Part shown: positions 21,298 to 32,500 of the stretch, one piece after another
How positions within the stretch are numbered: the first letter of the stretch is position 1
Layout of the letters: each line of letters starts with the position of its first letter
Assembly: GCA_037974965.1 (NCBI GenBank)
Contig: JBBPFI010000008.1
Location: 186,001-250,000, forward strand
Reading direction: 5' to 3'
Length of the DNA stretch: 64,000 nt
Source: Dacryopinax spathularia
Taxonomy: Eukaryota; Basidiomycota; Dacrymycetes; Dacrymycetales; Dacrymycetaceae
Translations under genes and position numbers: made by a program
The notes under the pieces: model-generated
What the model was told of the DNA's origin: nothing
Databases searched by the model: none
The model's input: only the letters and a program-made list of their open reading frames with translations

Positions 21298-22725
21298 TCA
21301 GCCGATTGATCCGCGCCGCCTCGCAGGAGCTCCTTCGCGCAACGACGATGATGCCCAGATAGGCCAGCATTCCGTGACCGGATACTTGTCATGTAGCCGC
21401 TCATGCGCTCGAGCCTCCTTCTCTACCCCAACATTTGGGCTGAGAACAGACAAATTCCAGGGTAGGGCTACGCCCCGAGGAGCGAAGATTCGGGTCAGAG
21501 AGGAGAACGGCGTGACCGAGGTGCTTTCAAGGGCTGAGAGAAGAAACGATGGCTCATCCAGATCATGTATCGCCAGCTCCTGAAGCCGGAATGCGGGAGT
21601 CGACCTCTGCTGCCCTTCGCCCTCGGCGGATGGCACCTTGCCTGCATCCAATACTGCACGTAGATCCGACGTCCTTCCAACGGCAATGTTCCGCATTGTT
21701 GGAAAGACTTCCAGGAGGAGCACATAGGGACAAGACAGTTCTGCTACGTCCAGAGTCTCGATTTGCCATCCCTGGTCCGCTATCTCTTCGTAGACCTCCA
21801 TATAGGTCGCTTCCGCGCGTTCTCGTTGGACCGTAATGTGCGGACATTGCGGACATAAGGGTCCACCAGACCGGAGGTGGAGAGAACGCAGGTTTGGCGC
21901 ATACAGCTGTCGGAAGAACCATGCATCGTGCGTGTATGTTTTCAGCGTGATAGACAAGGTGCGCAATCTTGTGAGTGGTATGTCCTCCTCCACGGGGTGG
22001 TTGTGTATATCGGCATAGGGCAGAGTCGCATTCAGGTGCAAAACCTCGAGATCCGGCACGCTGACCAGGGCGTCGTATAAGGCGTCGATGTTTTGAAAAG
22101 TGCACTTGTCAAGGCGGAGCACTCGTAGAGTTGCGGGCATCTTGCACTCCCTCAGGTCCACGTTCTTCAGATCGAGCTCTTCCAGATTCGGAGCTGACGA
22201 GACCAGCTCGAAAACATAATAACCGTCTCGTCCTTCGGGGCGATTTCGGGCCGTATGGTAGCGAATGGACTGCAGTCTTTGGAGCTTGACATGTCGTACT
22301 CCTTCGGCGACGACGGCAAGGTTAGATTCCACACCGAATTCGTTGTCCGTGATGGCCAATGCTCGCCACTGCAAGCGTCGTGACAGAGCGAGTGAAATGA
22401 AATTGCCCTTCTCTCGTCTGCCGGAGTAGTTTCCGGCGGTCCCGCTCCAAGTCATGGAGATGGCTAGGTCGATCTCCTTCGCTCGTTGGAATGCGAGCTG
22501 CGCAAGTCGTCGAGGCCCAGATCGCGTCGTGGGCTCGAAGCTGAGGCATGACCAGAGCCTGGGGTAGCCAATGGCAGCTTCGCGCCAACGTCGACAAACA
22601 AGCGGAACGAGCCATTTAGTTCGTGTCTCATTGTTGTCATCGACCGTAGCAAGTAAAAAGATATGCTGCAGGATTTCAGTCGGAAGCCGTTCTATCGGTG
22701 GCGTACAGAATACGGCGGCTGTCAT
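21298..22725 (-). CDS. F-box protein
   Basis: Probable substrate-recognition subunit of an SCF ubiquitin ligase. Single exon, 475 aa from the ATG at 22725; an in-frame GTG lies 18 bp upstream but is not expected to be used. The F-box (about residues 10-60) reads IERLPTEILQHIF, then VPLVCRRWREAAIGYPRLWSCLSF, the form widespread in Agaricomycetes. Downstream are irregular leucine-rich stretches (APNLEELDLKNVDLRECKMP, TLRVLRLDKC, VPDLEVLHLNATLPY) consistent with an LRR-like curved domain. Such genes belong to large, fast-evolving families, so a specific substrate cannot be given. It is convergent with PRP22 at a distance of 150 bp. Confidence 0.8.
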   Translation of the reverse strand: MTAAVFCTPPIERLPTEILQHIFLLATVDDNNETRTKWLVPLVCRRWREAAIGYPRLWSCLSFEPTTRSGPRRLAQLAFQRAKEIDLAISMTWSGTAGNYSGRREKGNFISLALSRRLQWRALAITDNEFGVESNLAVVAEGVRHVKLQRLQSIRYHTARNRPEGRDGYYVFELVSSAPNLEELDLKNVDLRECKMPATLRVLRLDKCTFQNIDALYDALVSVPDLEVLHLNATLPYADIHNHPVEEDIPLTRLRTLSITLKTYTHDAWFFRQLYAPNLRSLHLRSGGPLCPQCPHITVQRERAEATYMEVYEEIADQGWQIETLDVAELSCPYVLLLEVFPTMRNIAVGRTSDLRAVLDAGKVPSAEGEGQQRSTPAFRLQELAIHDLDEPSFLLSALESTSVTPFSSLTRIFAPRGVALPWNLSVLSPNVGVEKEARAHERLHDKYPVTECWPIWASSSLREGAPARRRGSIG

Positions 22726-23380
22726 TCTGCGTGTCTCGACCACGTTTGGATGCGATCCCGACGCCCTTCTGGCGAGAGGTCACCTTCCGACCCGTGAAAA
22801 GGTAGAAATGAGCGTACGGCCCAACTTGTGGATAGCCCTTCAGGATATCCAAGCCGCCTTGTAATGATGGCAGTTTGAAGGGAAAAGGATGTCCATAGTC
22901 GTGCCAGCTCATTGCTTAGGCAAGTTTCAGATGGGCAAGAACGCGTCGGCCCCGAAATCCGTATGGCCAAGTCGCGTCGTTACAGCCTCCGTGACATTCC
23001 AGTCTGATAAGATATTTTGCCGCTTCACGTCAGCAAAAACCAGAATGTCAAAGTTGAAGCAAGAAGCGGTGAGATTGTAGTTCAAGAGATGACCGTGGAT
23101 CAGTATAGAGCTGGAGGTTGAAGAAGCTGAATAAAGATAACGCAGTCGCACCTTATCGGATTTGTCGAGTTTCACGCGCAGATCTGATCGAGCCCTGATC
23201 GGGCGACTCAAGCCAAATGCGGAAACCGGCCGGACATGCCGAAGCCGCATCTCGAATTCCTCATTGTGGGTGCTCGCTTCGGCTTCTTCAGACGATTATT
23301 ATAGTACAACTAGAGACGAGACGACCGCCTGGCAACTTGTACAAGCCACGTCCTCAAGGTTCCTCTCTAAAGTCCTGGAT
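22726..23380. promoter_or_regulatory. divergent promoter, F-box gene / THI20-like gene
   Basis: These 655 bp separate divergent starts. I looked for a thiamine pyrophosphate riboswitch (CTGAGA and ACCTGA-type blocks) because the right-hand gene is thiamine-related, and saw none. One minus-strand frame (22927-23250) stays open for about 107 codons without recognisable similarity. Confidence 0.4.
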
Positions 23381-25267
23381 ATGTCGTCCTTCGAAGCCCC
23401 TCCCAGAACACTGACCATCGCTGGTTCCGACTCGGGAGGAGGGGCGGGAATCCAAGCAGGTGCGTATTGTCGTTTATTCACTGGAGCGACGTCATTAAAG
23501 GAAAGATCAGACTTGAAGACATTCACCGCTCTGGGAACATATGGACTATCTGTCATCAGTAAGTAATGCCGCTTGCTATCAAGAGGCAAGACGGTTGTAT
23601 TGACATAGTGTAGCTGCGCTCACGAGCCAGAACACACTTGGCGTGGATGGCATCTCAGCGGTTGAACCGGCGTTCGTATCAAAGCAGCTGAAGGCGGTTC
23701 TGGGTGATATCGGAGTAGACGCAATCAAAATTGGTGCGCGGCGTTGTCATTTGACTCTGTCCTTCGCGCTGAACGGAGGAGCAGGCATGCTGCACAACCA
23801 CAATGTCATTCAAGCAGTTGTCGACACCCTAACAGAGACCTTCGGCGGTCCTGGGTCATCTAAGCTGCCACCGATTGTATTGGATCCTGTGATGATCTCT
23901 ACAACTGAGCATGTGCTGCTGGACCCCCCATCCCTTCCTGCACTGCAGCAACGCCTCCTTCCTCTCTGTACTCTGGTCACACCGAACATCCCGGAAGCGA
24001 AGAAGCTGTCTGCCGTCGAGAGCATCGGTACAGTCGAGGAGATGAAGGTTGCGGCCAAGAAGATTGCACAGCTGGGGTCGAAGGCCGTCCTGATTAAAGG
24101 TGGCCATCTGTCAGAGCCAGAGGTCTACGACGTGCTTTACGAGGTGGAGAGTGACAACTTTACCGTGTACGAGCATCCGAGGATTCAGACGAAGAACACG
24201 CACGGAACAGGATGCACGCAGTCGAGTGCCATCGCTGCGTTCCTGGCGAAGGGGAAACCACGTATGCACCCGCGAATGCCTAGACTCATGAAATATTAAT
24301 CCGCTTCTGCAGTACACGAAGCGATCCAACTGGCAACAGACTACATCCAAGCAGCATTACTAGCGTCGTTCGATATCGGTCATGGATCTGGCCCACTAAA
24401 CCATCTCGTCTCAATCCTCCCTCGAGCCCTTCCTGCGTAAGTTAGCGCCTGCTCATATAGCTATTGGTCGCTGAGGCTTCACCAGCCCAGCTGAGCTTGA
24501 TCCACACCCATTCACTTCCTACCTCATCCGATCATGCGGCCCCGACTGGGCAATGTACACCCGCAAGCATCCTTTCATACTCGGTCTCAGAGACGGCACG
24601 CTTCCAAAAGAATGCTTCATACACTTCCTCAAGCAAGACTACATTTTCCTCACTCATTATGCCCGGTGCGTACATGCGCAACATATTAGCTCGCTCTATT
24701 GACTGGTGTATAGGATACATGCTCTGGCAGCATACAAAAGCTTCAGCATGGATGAGATCGACGCGGCCATCGACATTGTCAAGCATATCATCCGAGAGAG
24801 CAAGCATCATATCGAATACTGTCAAGGCTGGGGAATCAGTCTGGACGAATTCCACTCCACCGAGGAATCCGGCCACACAGTCGCATACACCCGCTATGTC
24901 CTTGACACAGGCGTCGCAAACTCGTTGCTTGCATTGCGCGTAGCGACAGCGCCTTGTCTGCTTGGATATGGAGAGGTCGGGACGTGGTTGTACCAAGACC
25001 CGGAGACGAAGCGAGAGGGCAACATCTACTGGCCTTGGATAAAGGGATATGCTGGGGACGACTTCCAGCAAGCCGTGCAGAAGGGTCGTGATCTACTCGA
25101 GGACAGCGTGAAGACAAACCCGCTTTCGCCAGCGCAGCTAGCAGAGATGGTGAACATATTCCGTAAGGCTACGCGCCTGGAAGTCGGGTTTTGGGAGCAA
25201 TCGTATGTTCGGTCACTTGGCTGTTGTTCCATGTTGCTTACTTCGAAACAGTTGGAAGTTACAATGA
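23381..25267 (+). CDS. THI20: HMP/HMP-P kinase fused to TenA thiaminase II (THI20-like)
   Basis: Bifunctional thiamine-pathway enzyme: the N-terminal part phosphorylates hydroxymethylpyrimidine and its phosphate; the TenA part salvages pyrimidine from degraded thiamine. Exons: 23381-23459, 23511-23558, 23614-23733, 23785-24261, 24313-24436, 24486-24665, 24714-25202, 25252-25267 (510 aa; yeast Thi20 is 551). Kinase signatures are [16 protein letters not shown] at residues 12-27 and the anion-hole motif [18 protein letters not shown]. TenA begins near residue 300 with [20 protein letters not shown] and continues with [22 protein letters not shown] and the C-terminal FWEQ. The last exon has only 16 nt and supplies the final five residues and stop. 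Intron 2 uses the second of two nearby AG sites. Confidence 0.94.
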
Positions 25268-25837
25268 TGTATAGAAACATAGAAACAGGCCGAAATCAAG
25301 ATCGCGATAGATCAAGGAATACGAATGAAACAGAGAAATACATGCATAATGCACTGGCGCCGAAGGTCCATCGGATCACACTGTGCGTTCCGCTTGCTCT
25401 CGTCTAGGATACTTGTCTTGCTGGCCTGCCTGGGTGAAGAAAAGATGAAGTTAGCCCCCCTCCCCATTCCTCCAGCCTTCCCACCGACATCCTCTGGACA
25501 TGCATATGGCTGAGGAAGGAGTGTACTCCACAACATTCTTTCCGTACTTCATACCCTACTTTCCCTGCTCTTGCCGGTATGAACTCGGTAGCCATTGAAG
25601 GACTAGCGAGCCTTCTAGCACCTCGTCATCATTCGCTTACGTAAATTCAAAGGTCGAAGTTTGTCCGAACCGAGTGTCCGTAACTCCGAGCGATGATGAA
25701 TAAAGGAAGGGACAGCCGCGGAGTTGGACGGAGTTGCGCAATGTCTGCTCTGTAATACTCTGTCGCTGGGTAATAGCTTTGCATTTGTACCACCATTCGT
25801 CGCAGGGATTTGCTTGTATCACTAGATCACGACAATA
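25268..25837. other. intergenic, no gene seen
   Basis: These 570 bp lie between tandem plus-strand genes (THI20-like and CCS1). Short frames only; no motif recognised. Confidence 0.5.
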
Positions 25838-26639
25838 ATGAGCTCGGCGCCGTTCAAGGTGCGTCCAGAGATTGTCGAGGTCGCAGCAATGCATGCTGAC
25901 TACGGAACAGACCGAGTTTGCGGTCTACATGACCTGCGAGCACTGTGTCGAGGATGTGAAGAACACGCTCTCGAAAGTGCCCAATCTCGACCGATACGAC
26001 ATCGATCTGTCAACGCAGTCGGTAACCGTCACTGGCCGAGCCGCACCCTCCATGCTTGCGAAGACGCTGCGCGATACCGGACGCCAGGTCATCATCCGCG
26101 GGACGACTGGTTCTGGCGGAGCAGCCGTGGCGATCCTCGAGGAACCGTTTACGGCTGCTATACCCGAATGGCACTCGAAGGAGTTCACGCAGAAGGTGCA
26201 CGGGATTGGCCGACTTGTCCAGCTCGCACCGACGCAGACCCTCTTGGACCTCACTGTCCGATCCTCCATGCTCCGGCCGGAGAAGACCTACGAGGCATAC
26301 ATCGCACGTACCGGCGACCTGTCCAAGGGCCCTGATGGTGCTGGAGGCGTCCTACATCATCTGGGAGAGGTGAAGGTGGACGACAAGGGATATGGCGACC
26401 TCTTCGTCGAGAAGGACGGCGTCACCATCTGGGACATGATCGGACGTGCGATGGTTTTCGGCGAGAAGGGTGGGCCTGGTCTATGGGCTGGAGTGGTCGC
26501 TCGCTCAGCAGGAGTATGGGGCAACACCAAGACGGTGTGCAGCTGCTCTGGCAAGGACCTGTGGGAGGAGGCGCGGGATATGGAGGGGAAGATGGAGAAG
26601 GAGAAGGAGGTCGAGGCGAAGATTCAGTCGCATATCTGA
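25838..26639 (+). CDS. CCS1: copper chaperone for superoxide dismutase
   Basis: Delivers copper to Cu/Zn superoxide dismutase (SOD1) and forms its disulfide, in cytosol and mitochondrial intermembrane space. Exons: 25838-25858, 25911-26639 (249 aa; yeast Ccs1 is 249). Domain 1 is a heavy-metal-associated fold with the copper site MTCEHC at residues 14-19. Domain 2 is SOD-like but lacks the catalytic metal ligands, as in yeast Lys7. Domain 3 carries the essential CxC (TVCSCSGKDLWEEAR, near residues 217-219). The 21-nt first exon encodes only MSSAPFK; splicing to TEFAVYMTC gives the expected N-terminus. A Lys/Glu-rich tail follows the CxC domain. Confidence 0.94.
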
Positions 26640-26928
26640 AAGGGTTGATGGGTATTGCCCCGGCGGTTTAGACCACTTTGCACGCGCTATCCGGGTTGTT
26701 GGGAGATGAAGACAGTGAATTTGGGTTGTTGGGATCTAGCATGAAGAAATAAAGAATGTGTCAAGTTTGCTGACAACTTGTCTCGTTTGCAGTAGTGGCG
26801 GGTCAGTAGGGTCAGCCAGCGTCGCGTATTAACACTTCAGTCTCTTCGCCGACATCAGTCCATTTCAAAATATCGTACATGCTCCTCTAGTCTCTCTTTA
26901 GCTTCACTTCAAAACCTCTGGCTTACTC

Positions 26929-29313
26929 ATGGCCACACCCGTCAGCGCGCCAGCCCTCCCGGGCACGCAGACACTGCGTCTACGCAAGCAACCGGACGCG
27001 TCGGCCAAGCCTGCCGCTCCCAAGCCCAATCGACACTCTGGACTGCTGCAGGATCAGCTTCGGCGCTCACAGCGAGGACCATGGACACCAAGCTTCTCGG
27101 TCGCGTTCAGAATGCTGATCATGATCCGGGTTTGCGCGGCGATGTATAGCAATATCCAGGATTGTGATGAGGGTGCGTGCGCCATTGTACGGGCACAGGA
27201 ACATCAGCTGATGGGCCGCAGTGTACAACTTCTTCGAGCCTCTGCACTACCTTTTCCGGGGGTATGGATTCCAGACATGGGAGCTCAGTCCAGAATACGC
27301 GATCCGAAGCTGGGCGTACATCTTGCTACACTACCCAGCTACGCTCATTCCAGGACTGCTGAACGCCACGTCTAAGGTGCGCCTCCTATGATTTCACCCC
27401 ATGGCGAGCTACTCACCCACCATCCGGTAGAGGGCATCTTTCTTCGCTGTACGGATCTTCCTGGGAGCAGTATGCAGCTTGTGCGAGGCCAAGTTCTACC
27501 GCACAGTTGTGGAGCAGATGAACTATCGCCTGGGCCGCTACCTCCTGTTCATGCTCATGTTCAGCGCTGGGATGTGGAACGCTTCTACAGGTGCGTACCA
27601 TCTCTCTTCCCAACAGCCGTATGCTCATGGTCTACAGCCTTCCTACCGTCGTCCTTCGCGATGTACACCACTATGATGGCGTCCTCCTACTGGTTCAGGC
27701 CGCCTTCGAACACAGATCCGTACCGGACGCTCGCGACGACTGTCTACTTCGCACTGGGAGCTATCGTCGGGTGGCCGTTTGCGATCGCGATCGCCATCCC
27801 CTTCGTTCTCGAGGAGCTTGCCGTACTTGGACACGATAGACTGCCCGCAGAAGACGGAAAGATCAAACCTGGAGAACGACAGAAGTGGTTCATGGCGCGC
27901 TTGACGCGTTTGATCGGGTGTGGTGTGGTTGCTGCTACCATCTTGGTGAGTATGGGACAAAGCAGCTGGAAACCATCTAATAGGACCGAAGATCCCGGTT
28001 GTTGGAATCGATTCACTGGCATACAATAAGCTAGTAATAACGCCATGGAACATCATCCGGTACAACATCTTCGGCGGCTCGGAGCGAGGCCCGGACCTGT
28101 ACGGTACTGAGCCGTGGTGCTTCTACTTCCTGAACCTCGCTCTCAACTTCAACCTCGTCCTTCCCCTGGCGCTCCTTTCCTTGCCTGCGCTGGCGATAAC
28201 GTATCGATTTGACCGTCGCAGGCTTGGTGCGACACGGGCAGGACCGAACGAGACAAGCCCATTCACGCTGATGGCGCTGCGGCTACTGCCGTTCTACCTC
28301 TGGACGGCAATCCTGGTGTCTCAGCAGCACAAAGAGGAACGATTCATGTATCCAGTCTACCCATTGCTGTGCTTCAACGCTGCAACGACCGTCTATCTTG
28401 CAAGAGGGTGGCTGGAAACACTCTTCATTTACTTCACTAATTCACCTTATCAGGTGCGCTTTCCCTCAATTTGTTTATGTGAGCTCGGCTGACTGAAAAT
28501 AGGCAGCAAAATCGTCGATCTTCCCCTGGGCCACGTTCTCCGTTGTCTTCGTCTCAATCATCCTCGGCATCTCTCGCATCTTGGCATTGTATCAGTATTA
28601 CCACGCTCCACTGGACGTTGTCCGATACTTTGAATTCGAAGAACTTCCTCGTCTCCTCAACGTGACAGGTCTCCTTCCCGAACGCGTCAAAAAGACCGGC
28701 CCCTCGGCCAAGTACGACAAGGAAGATGCCGTCGACCTCACACCTATCTCCGCTTTCGACCTGAGACTTTGCCTCGGCAAGGAATGGTATCGTTTCCCGA
28801 GTCATTTCCACGTTCCGGACAGCATCACAGTCGACTTCATCAAGAGCGAGTTCGACGGTATGTTGCCCCGCCATTTCGTCCAGAGCCAAGGCAAGGACCC
28901 AATCTGGCAATGGGATGGCACGCGGTTTGTCCCGCCTGATCTCAACGACCTGAATCGAGAGGAACCCAGCCGCTATGTAAGCTTCTGCTCAGCAAGATAG
29001 CCCGGGCTCTGACCGTCTTTTCTTTCAGGTCGACCCGCAAACCTGTGATTATCTTATAGACCTCGACTATCCTGACCGACCGAGTACTCCGTCCCTGCTC
29101 GAGCCTCGCTATGCGGTTGATGAAAGGAACTGGGAACGTGTAGCTTGCTACAAGTTCTTGGACGCTGCCAACTCGAACCCAGTAACGAAATTATTATGGA
29201 TCCCCTTGTCGGAATGGACGTCCATGAATGCATATGGGGATTATTGCCTGCTCAAGAACCGGGCGAGGGCGGAAGGGAGGGAAAACAGGCAATGGTCGGA
29301 GGCAGGGTGGTGA
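26929..29313 (+). CDS. ALG9: alpha-1,2-mannosyltransferase ALG9
   Basis: ER membrane GT22 enzyme that adds the seventh and ninth mannoses to the dolichol-linked N-glycan precursor, using dolichyl-phosphate mannose. Exons: 26929-27172, 27222-27376, 27431-27590, 27638-27945, 27992-28453, 28503-28976, 29029-29313 (695 aa). The first luminal loop holds DCDEVYNFFEPLHYL (about 78-92), the acidic motif of this family. Several hydrophobic segments follow. The hallmark SQQHKEERFMYPVYPLLCF lies in exon 5 and NIFGGSERGPDLYGTEPW upstream of it. A soluble luminal domain with conserved YLIDLDYP is at the C-terminus. A disordered N-terminal tail of about 55 residues precedes the first membrane span. The stop is 29311-29313. 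Confidence 0.96.
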
Positions 29314-29589
29314 AGTAGGGGCAATAGCGGTATTCACAGGCCTACGGCGTCTAGACTTGTGACTCGGAGTAACTCAGAACTTGCATAGCAAGGACGGCGG
29401 CCCGATCATTTGGAGATTCGAGCGGCATTGCACGTACCTCTGCGTGCCTAGCATGGCGATTGAGTATTTGAACATCCTCCTCGAGGACCATCGCTATCGT
29501 CGTAAATGCTGACTCGGTGTATCCTCACAATCTCGCCGACTTTTGTTGGCACCCTTAGCATCGTCCCTACCATCCCCTACCATCCTACA

Positions 29590-32500
29590 CTACCGACTCT
29601 CTTCACTCATAGAACTACCCGAGCCGGAATAATCACTTCCACCGTCTGAACCGTCAACATCGAGTGTACGGCGCTCAACCTCGTATCCCACTTTGGTCAG
29701 ACCGCCCGCGATGTCTTCAGCTTTGCTTGGCGAAGAAACCACCACAGCAATGGACTGCGAAGGGTCGAAGACCGGTAGGATGTACCTCCGGATGGCGGCC
29801 AAGACTTCGGCTTTGTTGACCGCCTACAAACATTGTCAACGCCAAACGGGAGAGGGAAAGGACCTGGAGTGCATACTCTGAACTTCTGCAGGAGTTCGTG
29901 ATGGTGATCCGGAGCGACACCACGAAGCACTTGGTTCGTAAACGACATCATCGCCTGGATACGCATGGGGTTAGCAAGCACGTGCAAAGGCGGAAAAGCT
30001 CGGTTCCTACAGCTTTCCCAACGGTTCCAGTGCGCGAGGCGTATGCATAGACCAATGTACTCTTCGCAGCGTCGAGGGAGGTGTCTTCGATCGGCATCTG
30101 ATACAATGTCGTTAGTAGGAACGTTGTGAAGCCTTCATGAAACTTTGCCCACCGTCTCATCCGCCACCTGTTTTACCACCTTAGCTGCTTCTACGTAACC
30201 CTTGTAGCTATCTGGGGCCTGCGATATGTATGAGGTACTGAGGGTTTCAGCATATGGAGGGCCGTACTCTATAGAAGGAAAGGGATAGGAGACTGGATTC
30301 TGGATCGACGGAAACGTTTACGCCGTACGCCAAGCCAGCACCGCGGATAAAACGCTGCCCCACAGGATCAGAGCGCATTCAGTGCTGGACGCAGAATCTT
30401 ACCCAGAGGAAGCTCTCCATTCCTTCCAGTACCTCGGCTGCCACTCTTAGCGCCGCGTAGTCTGGATGATCCCATGTGGTTATCGTTCTTGTCGTAAAGG
30501 TGGAGTAGCTGCTTTCAATGCTTGGCAAGGTAAGTACGACGCTCTTCTTGGCTGGTTTCTTTCCAAGATCGCTCAGACACTCTTGGATCCAGGTTACCGG
30601 CACCAGCTTGGTCGGCTACGAATATCGGTGAGTACTGCTCCTGCTGGCTTGAAGTCTGAACCTACAGGCAGGGAGCGGAAGTTTTCTGCCCAAGCACTCC
30701 GCGGCTTGTCTAGAGCCAGGACGTTTCCGGACACCGAGAGGCGAACCACGGATGGCTGCGTGACTACATCGCAATGAGTTTCACTTCCCTGGGGTCTTAG
30801 GTCTCAAGTTACCAGCTGCGCGGACTGCCTCCATCTCTCTGACGACCTCCTCCGGTTCTTCCTCCAGTCTCTTAATAAGCTCGGGAACAAACTGCATCTG
30901 GGCAAGAACGTTTGCAGCCGCAGCGGTAGAGGTCTCATTGAACACGAGGGAACCATGCAGCGAGTCGGCCACGACGTAGCCATCGCGTTTCAGAGATGGC
31001 AGGCCTTGCATAATTTTGGCCGCAGTGATGCGCAATCTGCAAAGATACGTTATAGAGGTGATCGAAGCGAAATCCAAACACCGTACCGTTCGATATCGAA
31101 GCGCGAGTTGTACAGGAGATCTCGAAGCCATGCAATAGCTACACCGTATTGCTCTGGTTGAACTTTGATGGCCACTCTCAAGAACTGAGAGAACGGAGTG
31201 AGGTTCTCCAAGGAATATGCCGTGGAGAGGTCGTCAAGCTGATTGACCACCACTTCATGAGACAGCTCCTCGCCATCCCGTACGACCGGCAACGAAAAGA
31301 AGGAGCTCAGGTACATGGTGATGTACCTGTACACGATGATCAGCGTGCCTCAGATTAGAGAAGTAAGAGGCTTACTCCCGGAGCTCATTCGGCAAGTTTG
31401 CAGTAGAGAGATATGCGGATATCGTGACGAAATTCGACTAAGAAAGCGTCAGCGCAGACTCCATCAAATGCACAATTACAATGACTGGCCTTCACATGGT
31501 CGAACTCGATGAAGTATGGCAACGTTGTGCCATCCGCCTTCAACAACTGCTCGAGCTCAGAGGGCTTTGGAGCATACAATCCACCTTTGGCGAGATCATT
31601 CTGGGCCGTCTGCACAGGTATCCACGGGACAGTCGACAGTTCAGGCAGGGGGAAGGAGGTAAGCATCTCAGAAGGTATCGGTCGGTCATTCGCTTGCTTG
31701 GCAGCCTCAAGAGCTTTGTCAAGCTTCTCGAGACCCTGCTCCCCAAGCTTCTCTCGCTGAGCGGAGATTCGGGCATGCTCTGTCTCTTCGATCTTGCCTG
31801 CGAGTTGGGCAGAGGGCTTGCCGAGAACTGTAACACTAGGTGCGTCTAGGAAATACCTGGTGAAACCCGTGAGCAAGGATGGCCTCGAGGTGTTACACAG
31901 TTGGGCATACTTTCGAAGAAGCGAGCACCACTGCTCATTTGTCCATTTCTCATACATGTCGAATCGCTTGGTGTTGTCCAGCGACTCTTTGAGTAGCTTG
32001 CCATCGGGATCACCATAGAGGAAGTCTGCGAATATGGTCGGCCTGTGGGCATTATAACGCAGACTAGGGAAACGCACCATCTATAACCGAAGACAAGAAC
32101 ACCTCGGAGGTAGAGGTTTCCAGCGAGTCGGCCAGCTGCCATCGGCTGTCAGCATATTCAGACTGGTGATAACAAAACGCTCTTACCCTGCGCTTCTCTC
32201 TCCTGATGATCATAGCCATCCTGTCCATGTCCAGACCATTCTCCACAATCTTCTGCAGCTCCTGCTTTAACCGGCCTTGTACCGTCTCGAGCAGTTCGGT
32301 CGGTACGGAAGTCACATATACATCCAAAGTCGTTGTGCTCGCCCGCATGGAGTCGGAAATGTAGATTCCGGTACTGACGGCCTGTGAGCTCCGCAAAGTT
32401 CGGGACTGGTGAGAACATACCAGAGAGGTGAAGCTGTCTCGACGAACTCCTTTGTCAGAGGCGCGACTGGCGAATCGGTGAGGTACGTTCCCAGGAGGTC

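Noticed and set aside
22726-23380. Thiamine pyrophosphate riboswitch upstream of the THI20-like gene
   Set aside because: The conserved CTGAGA and ACCTGA-type blocks were not found in the leader or in the first introns.
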